DNA from: Viola odorata
Taxonomy: Eukaryota > Streptophyta > Magnoliopsida > Malpighiales > Violaceae
Assembly (NCBI GenBank): GCA_963691705.1
Contig: OY829538.1
Coordinates: 51,239,151-51,303,150, forward strand
Length of the DNA stretch: 64,000 nucleotides
Reading direction: 5' to 3'
Positions 46,548 through 59,337 of this stretch are shown one piece after another. Below the pieces are notes generated by a model, which did no database searches, was not told the DNA's origin, and was given only the letters and a program-made list of their open reading frames with translations. Position 1 is the stretch's first letter; each line of letters starts with the position of its first letter. A program made the position numbers and the translations under genes.

Positions 46548-48070
46548 TGAAACATGCCAAAAATAATATTAAAGCCTGATGCCTAGATGCACAAATTAAT
46601 TTGCGTATAATGGTAACAGGGTCGAACCACAGAGACTGAAGGACGAATCTTGCCCTAGATGTATGACAGAATGAAATGCGCTAAATAGTAACATAAAAGG
46701 GGGGTTTGGTTGGTCAAACGAGTTGACCAAAAGATGTCGAGGCCTAGACAGCTAACAATGACGGAATTAATAAAAACAACAGAAATAATAATAATGAGAA
46801 AATAAATACAGAAGTAAGTGAGATTAAATCAAATATGGAGAAATCTTAGCAAGGGATTTTCTTGGGTTGCGTCGAGGGCTAGTCAGTCATTGACGCAAAG
46901 ATATTCAATTATCAAGTCATAGACATGCTATAGGGGCCTGGTACGTTTAGGCCCCCTACTCTCCTCGTAAGAGAAGCTACCCCCCGTTTTCACATATGAG
47001 GTAGCCTTGACGCTTCGTCATCCTCCCAGGCATGGGGCGGGGAGGCAATACTCAAAGCGCTTATGAAGATAAGGAAAGACACGTCTAGGGCTAGATGTCT
47101 CTTAGTTTGTCAGGCTCATGACACCGCCCTAATTGCTCACTTGCCCTAGACAGAACAGACTAAGCTAATGACAATCTGTCTAGTGTCTACTCTATTCTAA
47201 GGCTTCGCGTTAGTTATAACCAAAGAAATGACAAAGATCAAAGAGGGTAAACTAGCAGGTGATCAAGCTCCTAAGAAAACCATCTGGATCTAGCAATAAA
47301 AATAGTAAGCAAACAAATACAACAATGAGAAAATGCGAAGAACGATTTGGCCTCATGGCTACCTCTATGCAACCCTCAATTAACCCTTGCTAAGCTGATA
47401 AGTTTAACCACTCATAATAATAAACAATAAGACAGATTTAATGTAAAGCATAAAAGGAAAGAATACGAAATAAAGGGAAGTGCGATATCAATAAATACCG
47501 ACTAGAGCTAGAGCTCCGGTTTGAAGAGTGATACCGGCAATGGCTACAAGAAGATGGGAGTGACAAATCTCAAGAAAACTAAGGAGGAAGGTGAGCGGCT
47601 GCTCCCAAAATGATTCTATGATGTAATAATGGATGATGTCCTAAAAACCCTAAAACTAATGTTTAAATACCCTCCAAGGCTCACTAGAAGACAAAGGATA
47701 GCTAAGAGAGGGCACAAGGGGTGCGTGTGCCCTAAAGAAATATTCCTAGGAAAGCCAAAATGGAATGTGGAAGGAATCCCATCCTTCTAGAAATATCTGC
47801 ATGTGCGGTAGTGAGTCTCGAGCAATATGGGGCTCCAGATGGCTTCAATGTGAGTCCAGGGCTCGATAACAGGAAAACAGCTAGGCCTCGACGCTGGTCT
47901 TGCCGTTTTGCGATCCATAGCAAAATTCCATTAAAAAGGGCTTTTTCAGCATATTTTCCTCTTTAGGCCTAGATCTGCAAAAAAAGTGGATTCAAAGGAG
48001 AATTAGCACTATCATGCCTAAGATAAGTGTATAAATCAAGAGGAAAATACGCATAAAATACACATTATCA
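46548..48070 (-). repeat. 3' LTR of the Athila element
   Basis: On the minus strand the LTR runs from TGATAATGTG (48070) to GGCATGTTTCA (46548), 1523 bases with TG...CA ends. It shares family features with the two solo LTRs at 54965-58285: a 'gtggttcgaccctg' segment near the end and the block around gaggtagccttgac / ctaccccccgttt. The flanking five bases gccgt (46543-46547) would be one target duplication. The other copy is outside the window. Confidence 0.82.
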
Positions 48071-50140
48071 AAATATCCCCACACTTCCCGATGCTCGCCT
48101 TCGAGCATCCACAAAACTGAAAATCACCCCATGACATAGACAAGCACAACCAATCAATACACAAGAATAAACCAGGCATCAAACTATATTTCGTCAAGAC
48201 ACAACCTCGCCTTGATAAGCCCCTGCATCAAATCAGAAGGACAACGACCCTAAAGATGAGACTTTCCCACATTAGGCCCATTTACCAGCAATCCTTACCA
48301 GAAAGGTGTTTACGCTCACACTCGTAAAGAAGGTTAAGTGTTTAATTGCTCAAAAATGCAAATAGCGCAGCACAAAACCAAACTTGCATATCAATACGAG
48401 TATGCAGTACACATGCATGGGCAATCAATCAATCGAAAAGAGCAACGCATCAGCAAAAAGAAAGAAAAAGGAAGGGCAAGGCTTAGAAAAGAAGAGAAAG
48501 AGGGAAGGATAAAATAAAAAAGAGAAGGGATGTAGAAGGAGAGAACAGAAAAAAGATAGAGAGAAAAGAAAAGAAACAACCAACTCAAACCTGGATGTAT
48601 TCCTTGGCTAAGAAGAATGCGAGGTCGGTAAGACAATGCTTATTGAGGGCAGGATGATGCAGCTGAGGGCTAGACGAAGGATATTCTCTTGATGCAGTGC
48701 TGGTAGTAGATTCTTTTGTTCACTTTTTGCCCCCTTCTTTTATTTTTTGATTTTATTCTATATTTTTTTGAATTTTTCTTCTTTTATTTTTATTTTAAAG
48801 AAGGGGCACGGACCTTTCTAACTTTGATTTGACTAGGGCAGAAGACTTTTGAGTTCTCTTTTGTGTCATGCCCTAGATCTGCTTCCAGCACTGATGTTTG
48901 ACTTCTTCAGCTTCCCCACACTTGGGCTTTTCTGAGGGGGAGCTCGAATCTTTCTTGGATAGGCTAGGGCTGGAGAATTATTCTGTTGTCTTGCCCTAGC
49001 TCTTTGCTTTCTGCACTTAAGTCTTAACTTCCTCTGCTTCCCCACACTTGGGCTTTTCTGCGCGTCCTTTTGCATGTCTAGCCCTCGACGCTACCCTCAA
49101 CAATTGCTGCTTACCTGCCAAGAAAAAAGATCAAGAAAATAAGCTCAAGTAGTCAGGAAAAAGACAGAATAGAGAGGGGTAGGTGAGTGTCCAGGGCAAG
49201 ATGGTAGAAAGTGATAGAAAAAGGGAGAAAAGAAAGAAAAGAAAGAAATAAGACAGTGATGCGAAACCTTTCATCTTTTTGTTACTTTTCTATGTTTAAT
49301 GGTGCTTATACCCAGGGATATCATGCAAGTCCAGCTAGTGCCTAACTAAGCATTAAAATCACACATGAAAAAATTACGGCATGGAAGCTCAAAGTGCTCA
49401 CTGGGTGCTATTTGTGATTGCTGGTGTCTAGGCTTAGATGCAGATATAAGGTCTAACAGGCAAAGAGTGAACGACTAGGTCTAGACATGGTGCTGGTTGG
49501 TTTATTCTGTGAACAAAGGAATGAAAGTGTGTGTCCATACATGGGAGATTTAAAACTGGGCAATGCGAGTTTGGCAAAAGACTAACAAAATCCTAAGAAA
49601 AATAAAATCTGAAGAGTTTTCACAAAACATGCAGTCAAGCGACAAGCATAAAAATAAACATGCAGTCAAGCAAATTAAAAATAACACACAAACAGAAAAA
49701 TTCCTCCCCACACTTAAGCAGCTTATTGTCCTCAATGCGAGAAGGGCACACAAATAGTTCAACAAAAATTAAAAGGAGTACAACAGAAAAATAAAAAAGG
49801 GTGGGAATGTTTTAAACCCTCTACGAGGGCAAGATAGAGTGTTTGTAGGTGGATCAGGATGACGACAGGTTACGTCGGGCACTTCCGCGGTGAAGCCTTG
49901 GAGTTCGGTGAGAATGGCCTGGAGGAGACGTTCGAGAGATGGCGCGTTGATAGTGATTGGTCCCGATGGTGGTGGAATGTCTTGGGCAAGAGAGGTAGAT
50001 GGTCGCGAAGTGCTACCTTGGGCAGGACGAGGCTGTGTTGGCGGTTGAGCTGCTGCTAGATATGCAAAATCGCCACCATGCTTGGCCTCGAAGACTTGCT
50101 CCTTAGGCGGCGTACAACCTGCGCTAAAACTTAATATACC
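48071..50140 (-). other. Athila 3' non-coding region with repeated purine tracts
   Basis: Between the envelope-like frame and the 3' LTR. On the plus strand 'cttccccacacttgggctttt' occurs at 48911 and 49037, and related 'ccccacactt' at about 48078 and 49706. Read on the minus strand these are aagtgtgggg tracts like the polypurine tract. Long purine-rich stretches (48440-48590, 49200-49250) also occur. No gene is supported. Confidence 0.55.
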
Positions 50141-51770
50141 CTATGAGATACAAAGGTGCCCCATCTCGTCAAGAGTTTTAGGGTCTAAAAGCTTAAAAGG
50201 TACAGGGGTAAGGAGCGTATTTTCTTGAAGATTGAGGCCTAGATGATTGACAGCAAGCAGAGTGACAAGATAATCGAATGCTGGGCTGCGAGAATTATTT
50301 TGTATACTAGTAATGGCATTCGCAACCCAGTACCCTAAATTGACCCGATGCCCATGTAGCATGCACCATAAGAAAAATAGCTCTTGCAACGATAACTGGC
50401 CAGAATAATTATACTTACCTGCAAAGGTAAGGGCTAGGTAACGATGCAAGATGTGCAAATAAGGGTCTCTAATTTCATGGGCCTTTGACGATCGAGGGTT
50501 GAACTCGGCATTGGGATTGCCGGTGAGCACCCAAAAGGCTTTATTAGCGTTAAAATCAGAAGGGTACACAATCAAAGCAGTCATATACTTAGGGGTATTC
50601 AGTTCAGAAGAAGACACAAAACCAAGCAAACAATTGAAAGCATCTATGGACAAAATAGACCATTCATCCATCAATCGAAAATTGATAGCATCAAGGGTAG
50701 ACAAGTTTGGTTCAGATTTGCCTTTCGGCTTAAAACATTCACGTACAACGCAAAAGGAAGTGAAAAATTCGAGGCAGAGCTCAAGGTATGTCGGGTGTTC
50801 AAGGAAGAACAAAGCTTCCTACCCTGTATTGCTTACGAGCTCCCACACTCAGGGCCCTACATGCATTTTATCGAGAAAATCCATATCTAGCCGCACATAG
50901 GGGCTAACGCCTTTGGAATAAAACAGAGTCAGTTTATCAAGGGATACTTTATCATGAAATTTTATCCAACCTCTAGAAGAATAAAGGACAGAGGGAACCT
51001 GGGATGAGGATCGAGGGGTAGACGCAGAAACTGACGTCTTGCCCTTGACAGATGTTTGCTCTACTTCGCGCTTAGACTTTTTCATCGTTGAGGCCTTGAT
51101 CATGCCCTTACTCGCTATTGAGCTTTTCCTCTTCTTGTCTACCGGTGTTTCTGGCTCCGCCGGTTGCTCCGTTCTAGCCGGAGTCTTTGCATTACCTTTT
51201 TGCGCCGCCTCTCTTTCCTCGTCAACAGCGTCGTCGTCACCGTCACTACTCTCACCAGTCTACCCTTGTCGGATTCACTCTACTTGGCCTCCCCTTCTAT
51301 TGTTTTTGGGTCGGCAGCTCATTCTGCTCGTTGTCCAACTCGGACACCAAAACATCCTTCAGGACTTCCTCCACCTCCCCTTCTATTGTTTTTGGGTCGG
51401 CAGCTGGTGGTGCCTTTTTCATTTTTAGCTTGGTGCCGACAATTTCGGACTCAGGTGGGAACCTCACTACTCTGCCGGATTGGGTATTGGTGGATGTGGG
51501 TGGTATGGATCCAGTGATTTCTATGCCATCGTCGGCAGGACTAGGCTCTGTGGCTTGCAAGTTAGTGGGTGGGTTAGAGATCGGGGAAGGGTCTAGGGGC
51601 TGGGATATGAGGAGATCTAAGCTAGGGTTAGCGCCTGAGGGAGGAGTGTTTGAGAGGGTTTGGAAGGATCCAGGTGAGAGAGAGGATGATGAAATGACGG
51701 GGATGTGAGGGGGTGATGAAGGTCTGACACCAGAACTTCTTTTATGGGCAACCCACTTTGTTCTTGTCAT
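50141..51770 (-). pseudogene. Athila envelope-like reading frame, decayed
   Basis: The frame starts at the ATG at 51770, whose first residues are MTRTKWVAHKR. It continues through Ser/Pro-rich sequence, then a segment ending LDMDFLDKMHVGP (50849-51103), then a 223-residue block (50141-50812) with two hydrophobic stretches. Stops and frame changes lie near 51297, 50849 and 50820. An 86-base tandem duplication (51291 and 51377) falls in the first part. This position after pol is where Athila elements carry an envelope-like gene of unproven function. It is clearly non-functional here. Confidence 0.65.
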
Positions 51771-52392
51771 CGGGAATGGTGATGGAGCTGATGAGGGTAT
51801 CTTGGAGAAGATGGAGATGGAGTGTATGCGTGAGAGAGAGAGATTGGAACTGACACGGTTAGGGAAAGAAGTGGGGAAACAGGAAAGGTGTGGGAAGAGG
51901 GAAAGGATGGAGAGAGAAGATCTCCCTTTCAAAGGGATTTGGTTTTGTCCTTAATCCGACGTGGCACGCGGGGGTAGGTGATGAGTTGTCTTCCCAAATC
52001 CTAACTGCCAAAAGTGATCCTTTCAAATTTAAAAAGGGGTTAGGAGAAAGATAGAGATAAAAAGAAGGAATACAAAGGGAATAATTAAAATAAAATAAAA
52101 GTAATATAATAAAGAGAGGGGGGCAAGATTAATAAAGAAGGAGAGAATTAGTAGGTGTTAAAAATAGAAAAATGAGAAATCATAAAAAGGGAATAAAATA
52201 AACAAACATCCTAATAAATATAAACAAATATTAAATGAAAACAATCAAAGAAAGATGGCAAATAAAAATAATAAAATCAAAAGGAGCGGAAGTTCTGGTA
52301 ATAGAAAGAAACAATTAGGTGGTGAAACGAAGCCTGAGGCAAAGCCTCTGATGGCCTTCATTAACGTCCAGGCCTAGATGTTTACAGGCTGT

Positions 52393-53531
52393 CTAGGGCT
52401 GGATGAGTGGGTCGACCACCTCCTCTTCCTCTACTATGAAGGGTTTGAAGCCTTCATAGAACGACTTTAGGCGATGACCATTGGCTTTGAAAATTGTTTT
52501 CGAGTCTAGACTTTGGATCTCGACGACTCCATGATCGAACATGGCTGTGACTCTGTATGGGCCTGTCCACTTTGATCTAAGTTTCCTTGTAAAAAGTCTC
52601 AAACAGGAGTTGTACAATAGAACTTTCTGACCAACAACAAAAGATTTGGGCAAGAGCAACTTATCGTGGTAAGCTTTTGTCTTGCCCTTGTAAATAAGGG
52701 CGTTCTCATAGGCATCATCACGAAGTTCCTCGAGCTCTAGGATTTGCAACCTGTGAAGCTTGCCTGCCTCCCCTAGATCCATATTGACCTTCCTGATTGC
52801 CCAAAGGCCTTGTGTTCAATTTCTACCGGGAGGTGGCACGACTTGCCATAGACCAGTCTATAAGGAGTCATCCCAATCGGGGTCTTGAAAGCAGTCCTGT
52901 AGGCCCAGAGAGCATCGTCCAGTTTCAAGCTCCAATCCTTGCGGGATTGGTTAACCATTTTTTCAAGAATGGATTTGATTTCTTGATTGGATACTTCAGC
53001 TTGCCCATTGGTCTGGGGGTGGTATACCGTAGAGACTCGGTGAGTTACCCCATACTTGTTTAGAAGAGAATAAACAACCCGATTACAAAAATGCATCCCA
53101 CGATCACTGATGAGGGCTCGAGGAGTTCCAAATCGGTTGAAAATGTTGGTGTGCAGAAAATTCACCACTACCTTAGAGTCATCAGTTTTCGTCGCCTTGG
53201 CCTCGATCCATTTGGAAACGTAATCAACAGCAAAGAGGATGTAGATATTCCCATAAGAGTTTGGAAATGGGCCCATGAAATCAATTCCCCAATTGTCAAA
53301 AATCTCACAAGAGATGATATTGGTAAGAGGCATCTGGTTGTGAGCTCCTATGTTCCCCATCGATTGACATCGAGGGCAAGACGCGCAATACATGTAGCTA
53401 TCCTTGAAAATCGATGGCCAATACAGGCCTGCCTCGAGGAATTTTAAAGTTGTTTTCTTTGCAGCAAAATGACCACCCTCTGTTGATGAATGGCATAATT
53501 TCAAGATCGAGGGCACTTCATCCATAGTCAT
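52393..53531 (-). pseudogene. Athila integrase
   Basis: The zinc-binding HHCC module is visible ([10 protein letters not shown], then YCASCPRCQ). The catalytic triad is in [17 protein letters not shown] and [10 protein letters not shown], and a C-terminal GPY motif in KWTGPYRVT. The frame shifts near 52780-52790, so the C-terminal part (52393-52782) is in another phase. Integrase joins the cDNA to host DNA. Confidence 0.88.
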
Positions 53532-53559
53532 GCACCTCCTAATGAGTTGGTCTGAACAA

Positions 53560-54360
53560 TGCTTCCATAGATAGGGTTTTTTCCAAACATAATACTTTGA
53601 TTGTCTCTTAATGCGTTGACGTTCAGACGTCGAGGAATCGACAAGGAAAGAGCCGGTCGCAAGATAGTTTGCTATATCAGAAAACTAGGGGAAGTGGACA
53701 GCTTGGGAAAGACACAAATACTCGTCAGGGAAGGTATCACGGATAGGCACCTGTGAATCGTCCTCTTGGGCTAGTAAACTACTCAAATGGTCAGCGACTA
53801 GATTCTCTCTTCCTTTCTTATCCTTGATCAGAATATCAAACTCTTGAACTAACAAGATCCATCAAATATGGCGAGGTTTGGCATCAGCCTTCATCAATAA
53901 ACACCCAAGGGCTGAATGATCCAAATACATAATGACGTGCGTGCCCAAGAGATATTGTCTAAACTTGTCTAGGGCATAGACAACAACCCGAAGCTCATTT
54001 TCAGTAGTGGTGTAATTTTATTGGGTTGGATCTAACAATTTTGAGGAATAGTAAATAACATATGTCTCTTTGTCCTTCTTCTGACCCAAAACGGCGCCGA
54101 GGGCATGATTGCTAGCATCGTACATGATTTCAAAGGGGAGTGACCAGTTGGGGGCTCGAATGATGGGAGCGGTGATGAGTTTGGTCTTGAGCAAATCAAA
54201 TGAAGCCTTGCAACTATTGTCAAACACAAATTACACATCTTTTTGAAGTAATCTACATATGGGTTGCGTGATTTTGGAGAAGTCCTTGATGAAGCACCTG
54301 TAGAAATCAGCATGCCCTAGAAAGGAACGCACATCTCTAACACAAGACGAATAGGGCAAG
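53560..54360 (-). pseudogene. Athila RNase H and connection region, broken
   Basis: The minus strand reads an RNase H-type domain (FEIMYDASNHALGAVLG, YYSSKLLDPTQ), but stops fall after QKDV (near 54235), after DPTQ (54018) and again near 53875 and 53690. Confidence 0.75.
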
Positions 54361-54367
54361 GATTTAA

Positions 54368-54964
54368 TTACTTTGATTTCACTTTATCCACTTCAATTCC
54401 TTTGCTGGAGACGATATGGCCCAAGACGAGGCCTTGATCGACCATAAAGTGGCACTTCTCAAAGTTTAATACTAGATTGGTCTCGATGCAGGGCCGTAGG
54501 ATTTTCTTCAAGTTGGCAAGACATTCAGAGAAAGAGTTGTCATAGACGGTGAAATTGTCCATAAAGACCTCGATACCTTTCTCGATAAATTCTGAAAAAA
54601 TGCTCAGCGTGCATCGCTGGAAAGTAGCAGGGGCATTGTACAAACCAAAGGGCATTCTTCGATATGCGAATGTACTGAATGGACAGATGAAAGTAGTCTT
54701 TTCTTGGTCTTCGAGGGCAACTGGAATCTGATGGAAGATGGAGTACCCGTCTAGACAACAATAATGCGTCTTGCCCTCGAGGCGCTCTAACATCTGGTCA
54801 ATGAATGGTAACGGGAAATGATCTTTGCGAGTGGCTGCATTCAAACGACGATAGTCAATACATACTCGCCAACCATTCTGGATTCTGGTTGGGATCAAAG
54901 CGCCGTATTGCCCTGTAGTGATGGTGATGCTAGTTTTCTTGGGCACGACCTGGACAGGGCTCAC
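54368..54964 (-). pseudogene. Athila reverse transcriptase, downstream part
   Basis: It contains WRVCIDYRRLNAATRKDHFP, the first catalytic motif CCLDGYSIFHQI (Asp intact), MPFGLYNAPATF and, where the second motif should read F-x-D-D, FMDNFTVY: the second Asp is Asn. The upstream part of the domain (ending near SDSPWVS) lies at 58291-58842, beyond the inserted solo LTR. Confidence 0.9.
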
Positions 54965-57900
54965 TGATAGCATGTTTAATGGGCATGATTTTACCCTCTT
55001 TTCTAGCCTTTTCGGGGGCTTGATTCTGCTATTTGACCCTTATTTCCATCTTTATTGCAAATCAGCTCCAAAAAGAGCGGAAATAAGCATTTTTGGAGGA
55101 TTTCTTGGGACTTCTAGCATCAAGGCCCAGAGGATCAGAGTGTCATCAAGCCCTCGACGCTAACCAGACTAGTGAGCAGTCTCTCGGCCACGATACCTCT
55201 ACATCAATTCTCAATCAAAAGCCAAAGAGAAGAATCTTCGAAGATCCGCACGGGATTCCATGCGTTTTCAGAAGATGTCAGGCGCGCTAGAGTCCCCAGA
55301 ATATTCTCCTAAAGGACGTTCGTTGTCACGCTCCCATTGGCTCTCTCTCTCCCCTTAGCTATTTCGTCTCCTAGCTAGTTTTAGGCTATATAAGCTAAGC
55401 CTTAGGTTTTTTGTAAGGACGGCTGGTCCTAGGATATTATTACATCATTTCATCTTTTACCTTAGTTTTTAGGGATTTGTTCTCTTGGTTTTTGGAGCAG
55501 CTGTCGGTTTGTAAAGGAGCAAGCTTTTCTCCCTTGAATTATTAATTCATCGTTTGGTTTCTTCTAAAACTCTTTCCTTTTATTTTCCCTTGTTGCATGT
55601 TACTTGTTATCTACTGTTTATATTTTATTATGAGTAGCTAAGTTCCATCTTCTTAGTAAAGGGTGTTTCAAGGGTTGTAAGGTTCAGTTAAGAGGCCAAA
55701 TGCATGCTTAATATATTCTCTTGACATATTCGGTTGTTTATCGTTTTAATTCCATGCTCATTTAGAAATGTTGAGGGCTGATTGTCGAAATCAAATACAA
55801 TTTATAATGCCTGAAATTATGTGCAGAATGGATTATGTGTACAGTGGTAGTCAGGGTCGAACACAGGGATTGAGAGAGACTAATTCAAGGTCTTGAATGA
55901 AATCACAGGACAAACACGAAAAGTAACAAACAGGGGGGTTTTACTTGACTAAACGAGTCAACCAAGAGAGATTGGGAGCTAACAATTTCTAACTAAGAAA
56001 GCAGTATTCGGGACCTTGAGTTGTCAATTCGGGGTCCCGAAGGGGAAAATATAGCAAATCAGTGAACAAGTCAAGACAATAAAACAGAGAGTGAAATAAG
56101 CACAATAAATCAGATAGAGAAGGATCTTAGCAAAAGACATTCTTGGGTTGCATTCGGGGTCCCGATCGTCATCAGCACAGAAATATTCTACTCATGCATG
56201 CATAGAAATGACATAGGGACCAGATTCCTCGGATATCCCCTACTTTTCTCTTAAGCGAAACTACCCCCCGTTTCCATATATGAGGTAGTCTTGACAGCTC
56301 GCCATCCCTCCAGGCACAAATGCGGGAGGGCCATATTCAGACTGCCCATGAAGATAAGAAAAGACAGATCTAGAGCTAAAAGTCCCTCAGTTTGTCAGGC
56401 TCGTGACCTCGCTCTAATTAACTACTTATCCTAGCCAGTCGAGACCACTTTAGCGCAGCTACTACTAGATAGATGTCTACTTGTTCCATGCAACTTTTCT
56501 TCCGTATTTATCACATGGATGACAACATTTACTCATAGAAATTATCAGTTGATCAAGCCTCTAATTACCACAAGCAAAAGTGTAATTAAAATGATAAGCA
56601 ATTAAATATGGCAGCAAGAATATATTAAGCATGTTTAGGCCTCGAATCTGCCCCTGCAGCCCTTGAATAACCTTTGCTAAGAATTAAAGATTTAACTACT
56701 CAAGCTTGAAGATAAATAAATAATAATTAAAGAGAGCATAATAAGTAAATAAATAGATTAAGGGAAGAAGACTTTGTTACTAAAACGTTTTGAAGCCCGG
56801 CGGCAAAGAGGAAGGAAGCTAACAAGAACTAGAGTATTTTCTAAGAGTAAGAAATTTGCTAAGATGAAAGGATTCTAAGCTACGAGAGAGATGATGCCCT
56901 AAACTACTCCTTGGATGCTCCTTATAAGCTAGAGCTCCAAGGACAAAATATCTTCAGTCCAAACTAGGGAAAAAATGCATTTAAAGAAAGCCTATTACAA
57001 TGGATCCATGCTCCCTAAAGCACAAAGCTGAAAAAGCACAAAGCTGGAAAGCAAGGTCTGATTTGTCCAGCTTTGGCAGATCTAAACTGGGCTCAAGGTC
57101 TGGAATGGTCAGAAGGTAGGTATTTTGTGATTAGTGCAGAGCTATCAGAATAGTGTTAGGGGGATCACATGGGGGCTTTGGTAAGAGGACACGTGAGAAT
57201 GCCGTTCTTTGCCCTTCGGGGGCCCGAATGGAGAATCCGATTTGGGACCTTGAACGCTGCTTTGGAGTCGGGACCTCGACTTTGGTCTTGAAGCTCGAAT
57301 TCATCCAAAATGCTCCAAAAATGCATATTTTTGCATAAACTCCCTTTTTAGGCTTAGATCTGCAATAGTAATGAAAACAAGGATAAATTAGCAGAATCAT
57401 GCCTTAAATCGGTGAGAAAATGGAGAGAAAATCATGCATAAAAATATGCTATCAAGGGCTTGATCAACTGTTAATATTTCTGTGTGAGTACTGTCATTCT
57501 CTTGGTTATAACTGACGTGAATCCTTGGGTTAAAGTAGACACCTAGTGGGGACATCGCGAGAGGTCTTTCGTCTAGGGGTAAACGGTCATTTAGGGTATG
57601 TGATGCGAGCTTGACACACTGAGATATCACGCCCTAGATCTGTCTTACCTCCACTTCATGGGCGTTTTGAGTAGTGCCTCCCCGCATTCGTTCCTGGGAG
57701 GACGGAAAAATGTCAAGGCTACCTCATATGTGGAAACGGGGGGTAGCTTCTACCTACGAAGGTAAGTAGGGGGTGTTGAGTGGAAACTAGGCCCCTATAG
57801 CAGGTCTGTGCATGAGTTTGGATTATTTTTGTGCCGATGATTAACTGACCCGAAATGCAACCCGAGAACACCTTTTGCTAAGATCACTCCCCAACAGATT

Positions 57901-58285
57901 AATATCTCTTTTATTGCTTTTCTTGCCCTCAAACTGCTTTTAATTATCTTGCCCTCGATTGCATTTTACTTTCATCCCCTAGATAACTGCTTTAATTATT
58001 TATCTTGTTAGCTCCCAAATCTGCATTGATTAATTCATTAATCAACATAAACACCCCTAGTGTTACTTGTTTGTACTTTGTTGCACTTTGTTCGATGTCA
58101 TACATCTAAACTAATTTATTATTCCTTCCCCTCAGTGTTACTTGTTTGTACTTTGTTCGATGTCATACATCTAAACTGATTTATTATTCCTTCAATCTCT
58201 GTGGTTCGACCCTGTCTTACCCTTTATACATTTATCTGTGCATTTAGGCATGAGGAAAATATTAAGTATATTTGAGTGATGATCA
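54965..58285 (+). mobile_element. Solo LTR 1 (Athila family), inserted in reverse transcriptase and itself interrupted
   Basis: It starts TGATAGCATG and ends GTGATGATCA, flanked by the 5-bp duplication ctcac (54960-54964 and 58286-58290). Without the second LTR inside, it is 1640 bases and has no internal coding region, so it is a solo LTR left by LTR-LTR recombination. A TATA box (ctatataagc, about 55387) lies in its first half. Near its end a segment containing 'ttcgatgtcatacatctaaac' is duplicated in tandem (about 58088 and 58157). Confidence 0.9.
55779..57454 (-). mobile_element. Solo LTR 2 (Athila family), inserted in solo LTR 1
   Basis: On the minus strand it runs from TGATAGCATATTTTTATGC (57454) to ...TTTCGACAATCA (55779), 1676 bases, flanked by the 5-bp duplication agggc (55774-55778 and 57455-57459). 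It is alignable by eye with solo LTR 1 and the 3' LTR at 46548-48070 at both ends and in the middle block, so it is the same family in opposite orientation to its host LTR. Confidence 0.9.
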
Positions 58286-58842
58286 CTCACCCATGGGCTA
58301 TCAGAGATGGGATAGATGACACCTGCATCCAATAACTTTAACACTTCTTTCTTCACTACCTCCATCATTGGGGGATTCAATCTGCGCTGAGGTTGACGGA
58401 CGGTCTTGCTGGAGTCCTCAAGATGGATTCTATGGGTGCATAGGGCTGGTGACAAGCCCTTGATGTCGGCAATTGTCCACCCGATGGCTTGTTTGAATTC
58501 TTGTAGTAGGGAAATCAGCTTCCTTTCTTCGGACCCGTCTAGCTTGTTGGAGATAATAACCGGTAGTGATTCTTTGGCCCCGAGATAAGCATATTTTAGG
58601 TGCGATGGCAAGGTTTTTAACTCTAGAACTGGTGCTTGAACGAGAGAGGAAGGGAGCTTAATATGATCATCATAGTGGGGAGAGATAATAAGAGGTTCTA
58701 GAGAAAGAACAGGTTGTTCTTCTAACACTGAAATAGCTGAATGTAGCTCAGGTGGTGTGGTGACTGTCGAGGCCAAGACATCTAATGCCTCTGGGGTGAT
58801 ACTTTTATCGAGGGCAAGCTGCAATGGATCAACAGAACTCAA
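58286..58842 (-). pseudogene. Athila pol, protease-RT linker and RT N-terminus
   Basis: The frame includes the segment before RT (LKYAYLGAKESLPVIISNKL), then HRIHLEDSSKTVRQPQRRLN, LKLLDAGVIYPISDSPWVS, at which point solo LTR 1 interrupts it. It resumes at PVQVVPKK on the other side (54959 and below). Confidence 0.88.
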
Positions 58843-58911
58843 TCCATCTATTTTATCAACAAAGGGATCAATTAAATCAACATAATTGAGACTAGAACAT
58901 TCAGAAGGATA

Positions 58912-59307
58912 TCACATGGATTCAAGCATGTTGAATTTAATGATCTCGCCATCAAACTCAAGAGAAATGGTGGCGACATGGACGTCTATCTTGGCCCTGG
59001 CAGTAGCAAGAAATGGTCTTCCCAGAAGTATATTCGTGGCTTTAGTTGAACGTTTACCCTCCATAGCAATGACATAGAAGTCTGCTGGAAAAATGAAGTC
59101 ACCTACTTGGACAAAGACATCTTCAATAACACCCTCGGGGTAGATAACGGAGCGATCGGCTAGTTGGATTGCGAATCTAGTACTTTTCAGAGGTCCCAAG
59201 CCTAGACGGTTGTAAATCGTCAAGGGCATGGCGTTGATACCAGCACCTAAATCACACATGGCCTTGCCAGTGTTAACTGTCCCAATCTTGCAGGGGATAA
59301 TGAACAT
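58912..59307 (-). pseudogene. Athila aspartic protease
   Basis: The retropepsin motif reads CDLGAGINAMPL, the DLGA form of the D-T/S-G motif common in Athila, followed by the flap-side strands and a conserved ILGRP-type motif (NILLGRPFLATA). Stops separate it from gag above and from the RT segment below. Confidence 0.8.
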
Positions 59308-59337
59308 TCCCTAGTCTTGACATTTAGGGGGGATTTT

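Noticed and set aside
48391..48636. Minus-strand Leu/Ser/Phe-rich ORF
   Set aside because: Arises from a purine-rich low-complexity stretch in the Athila 3' region.
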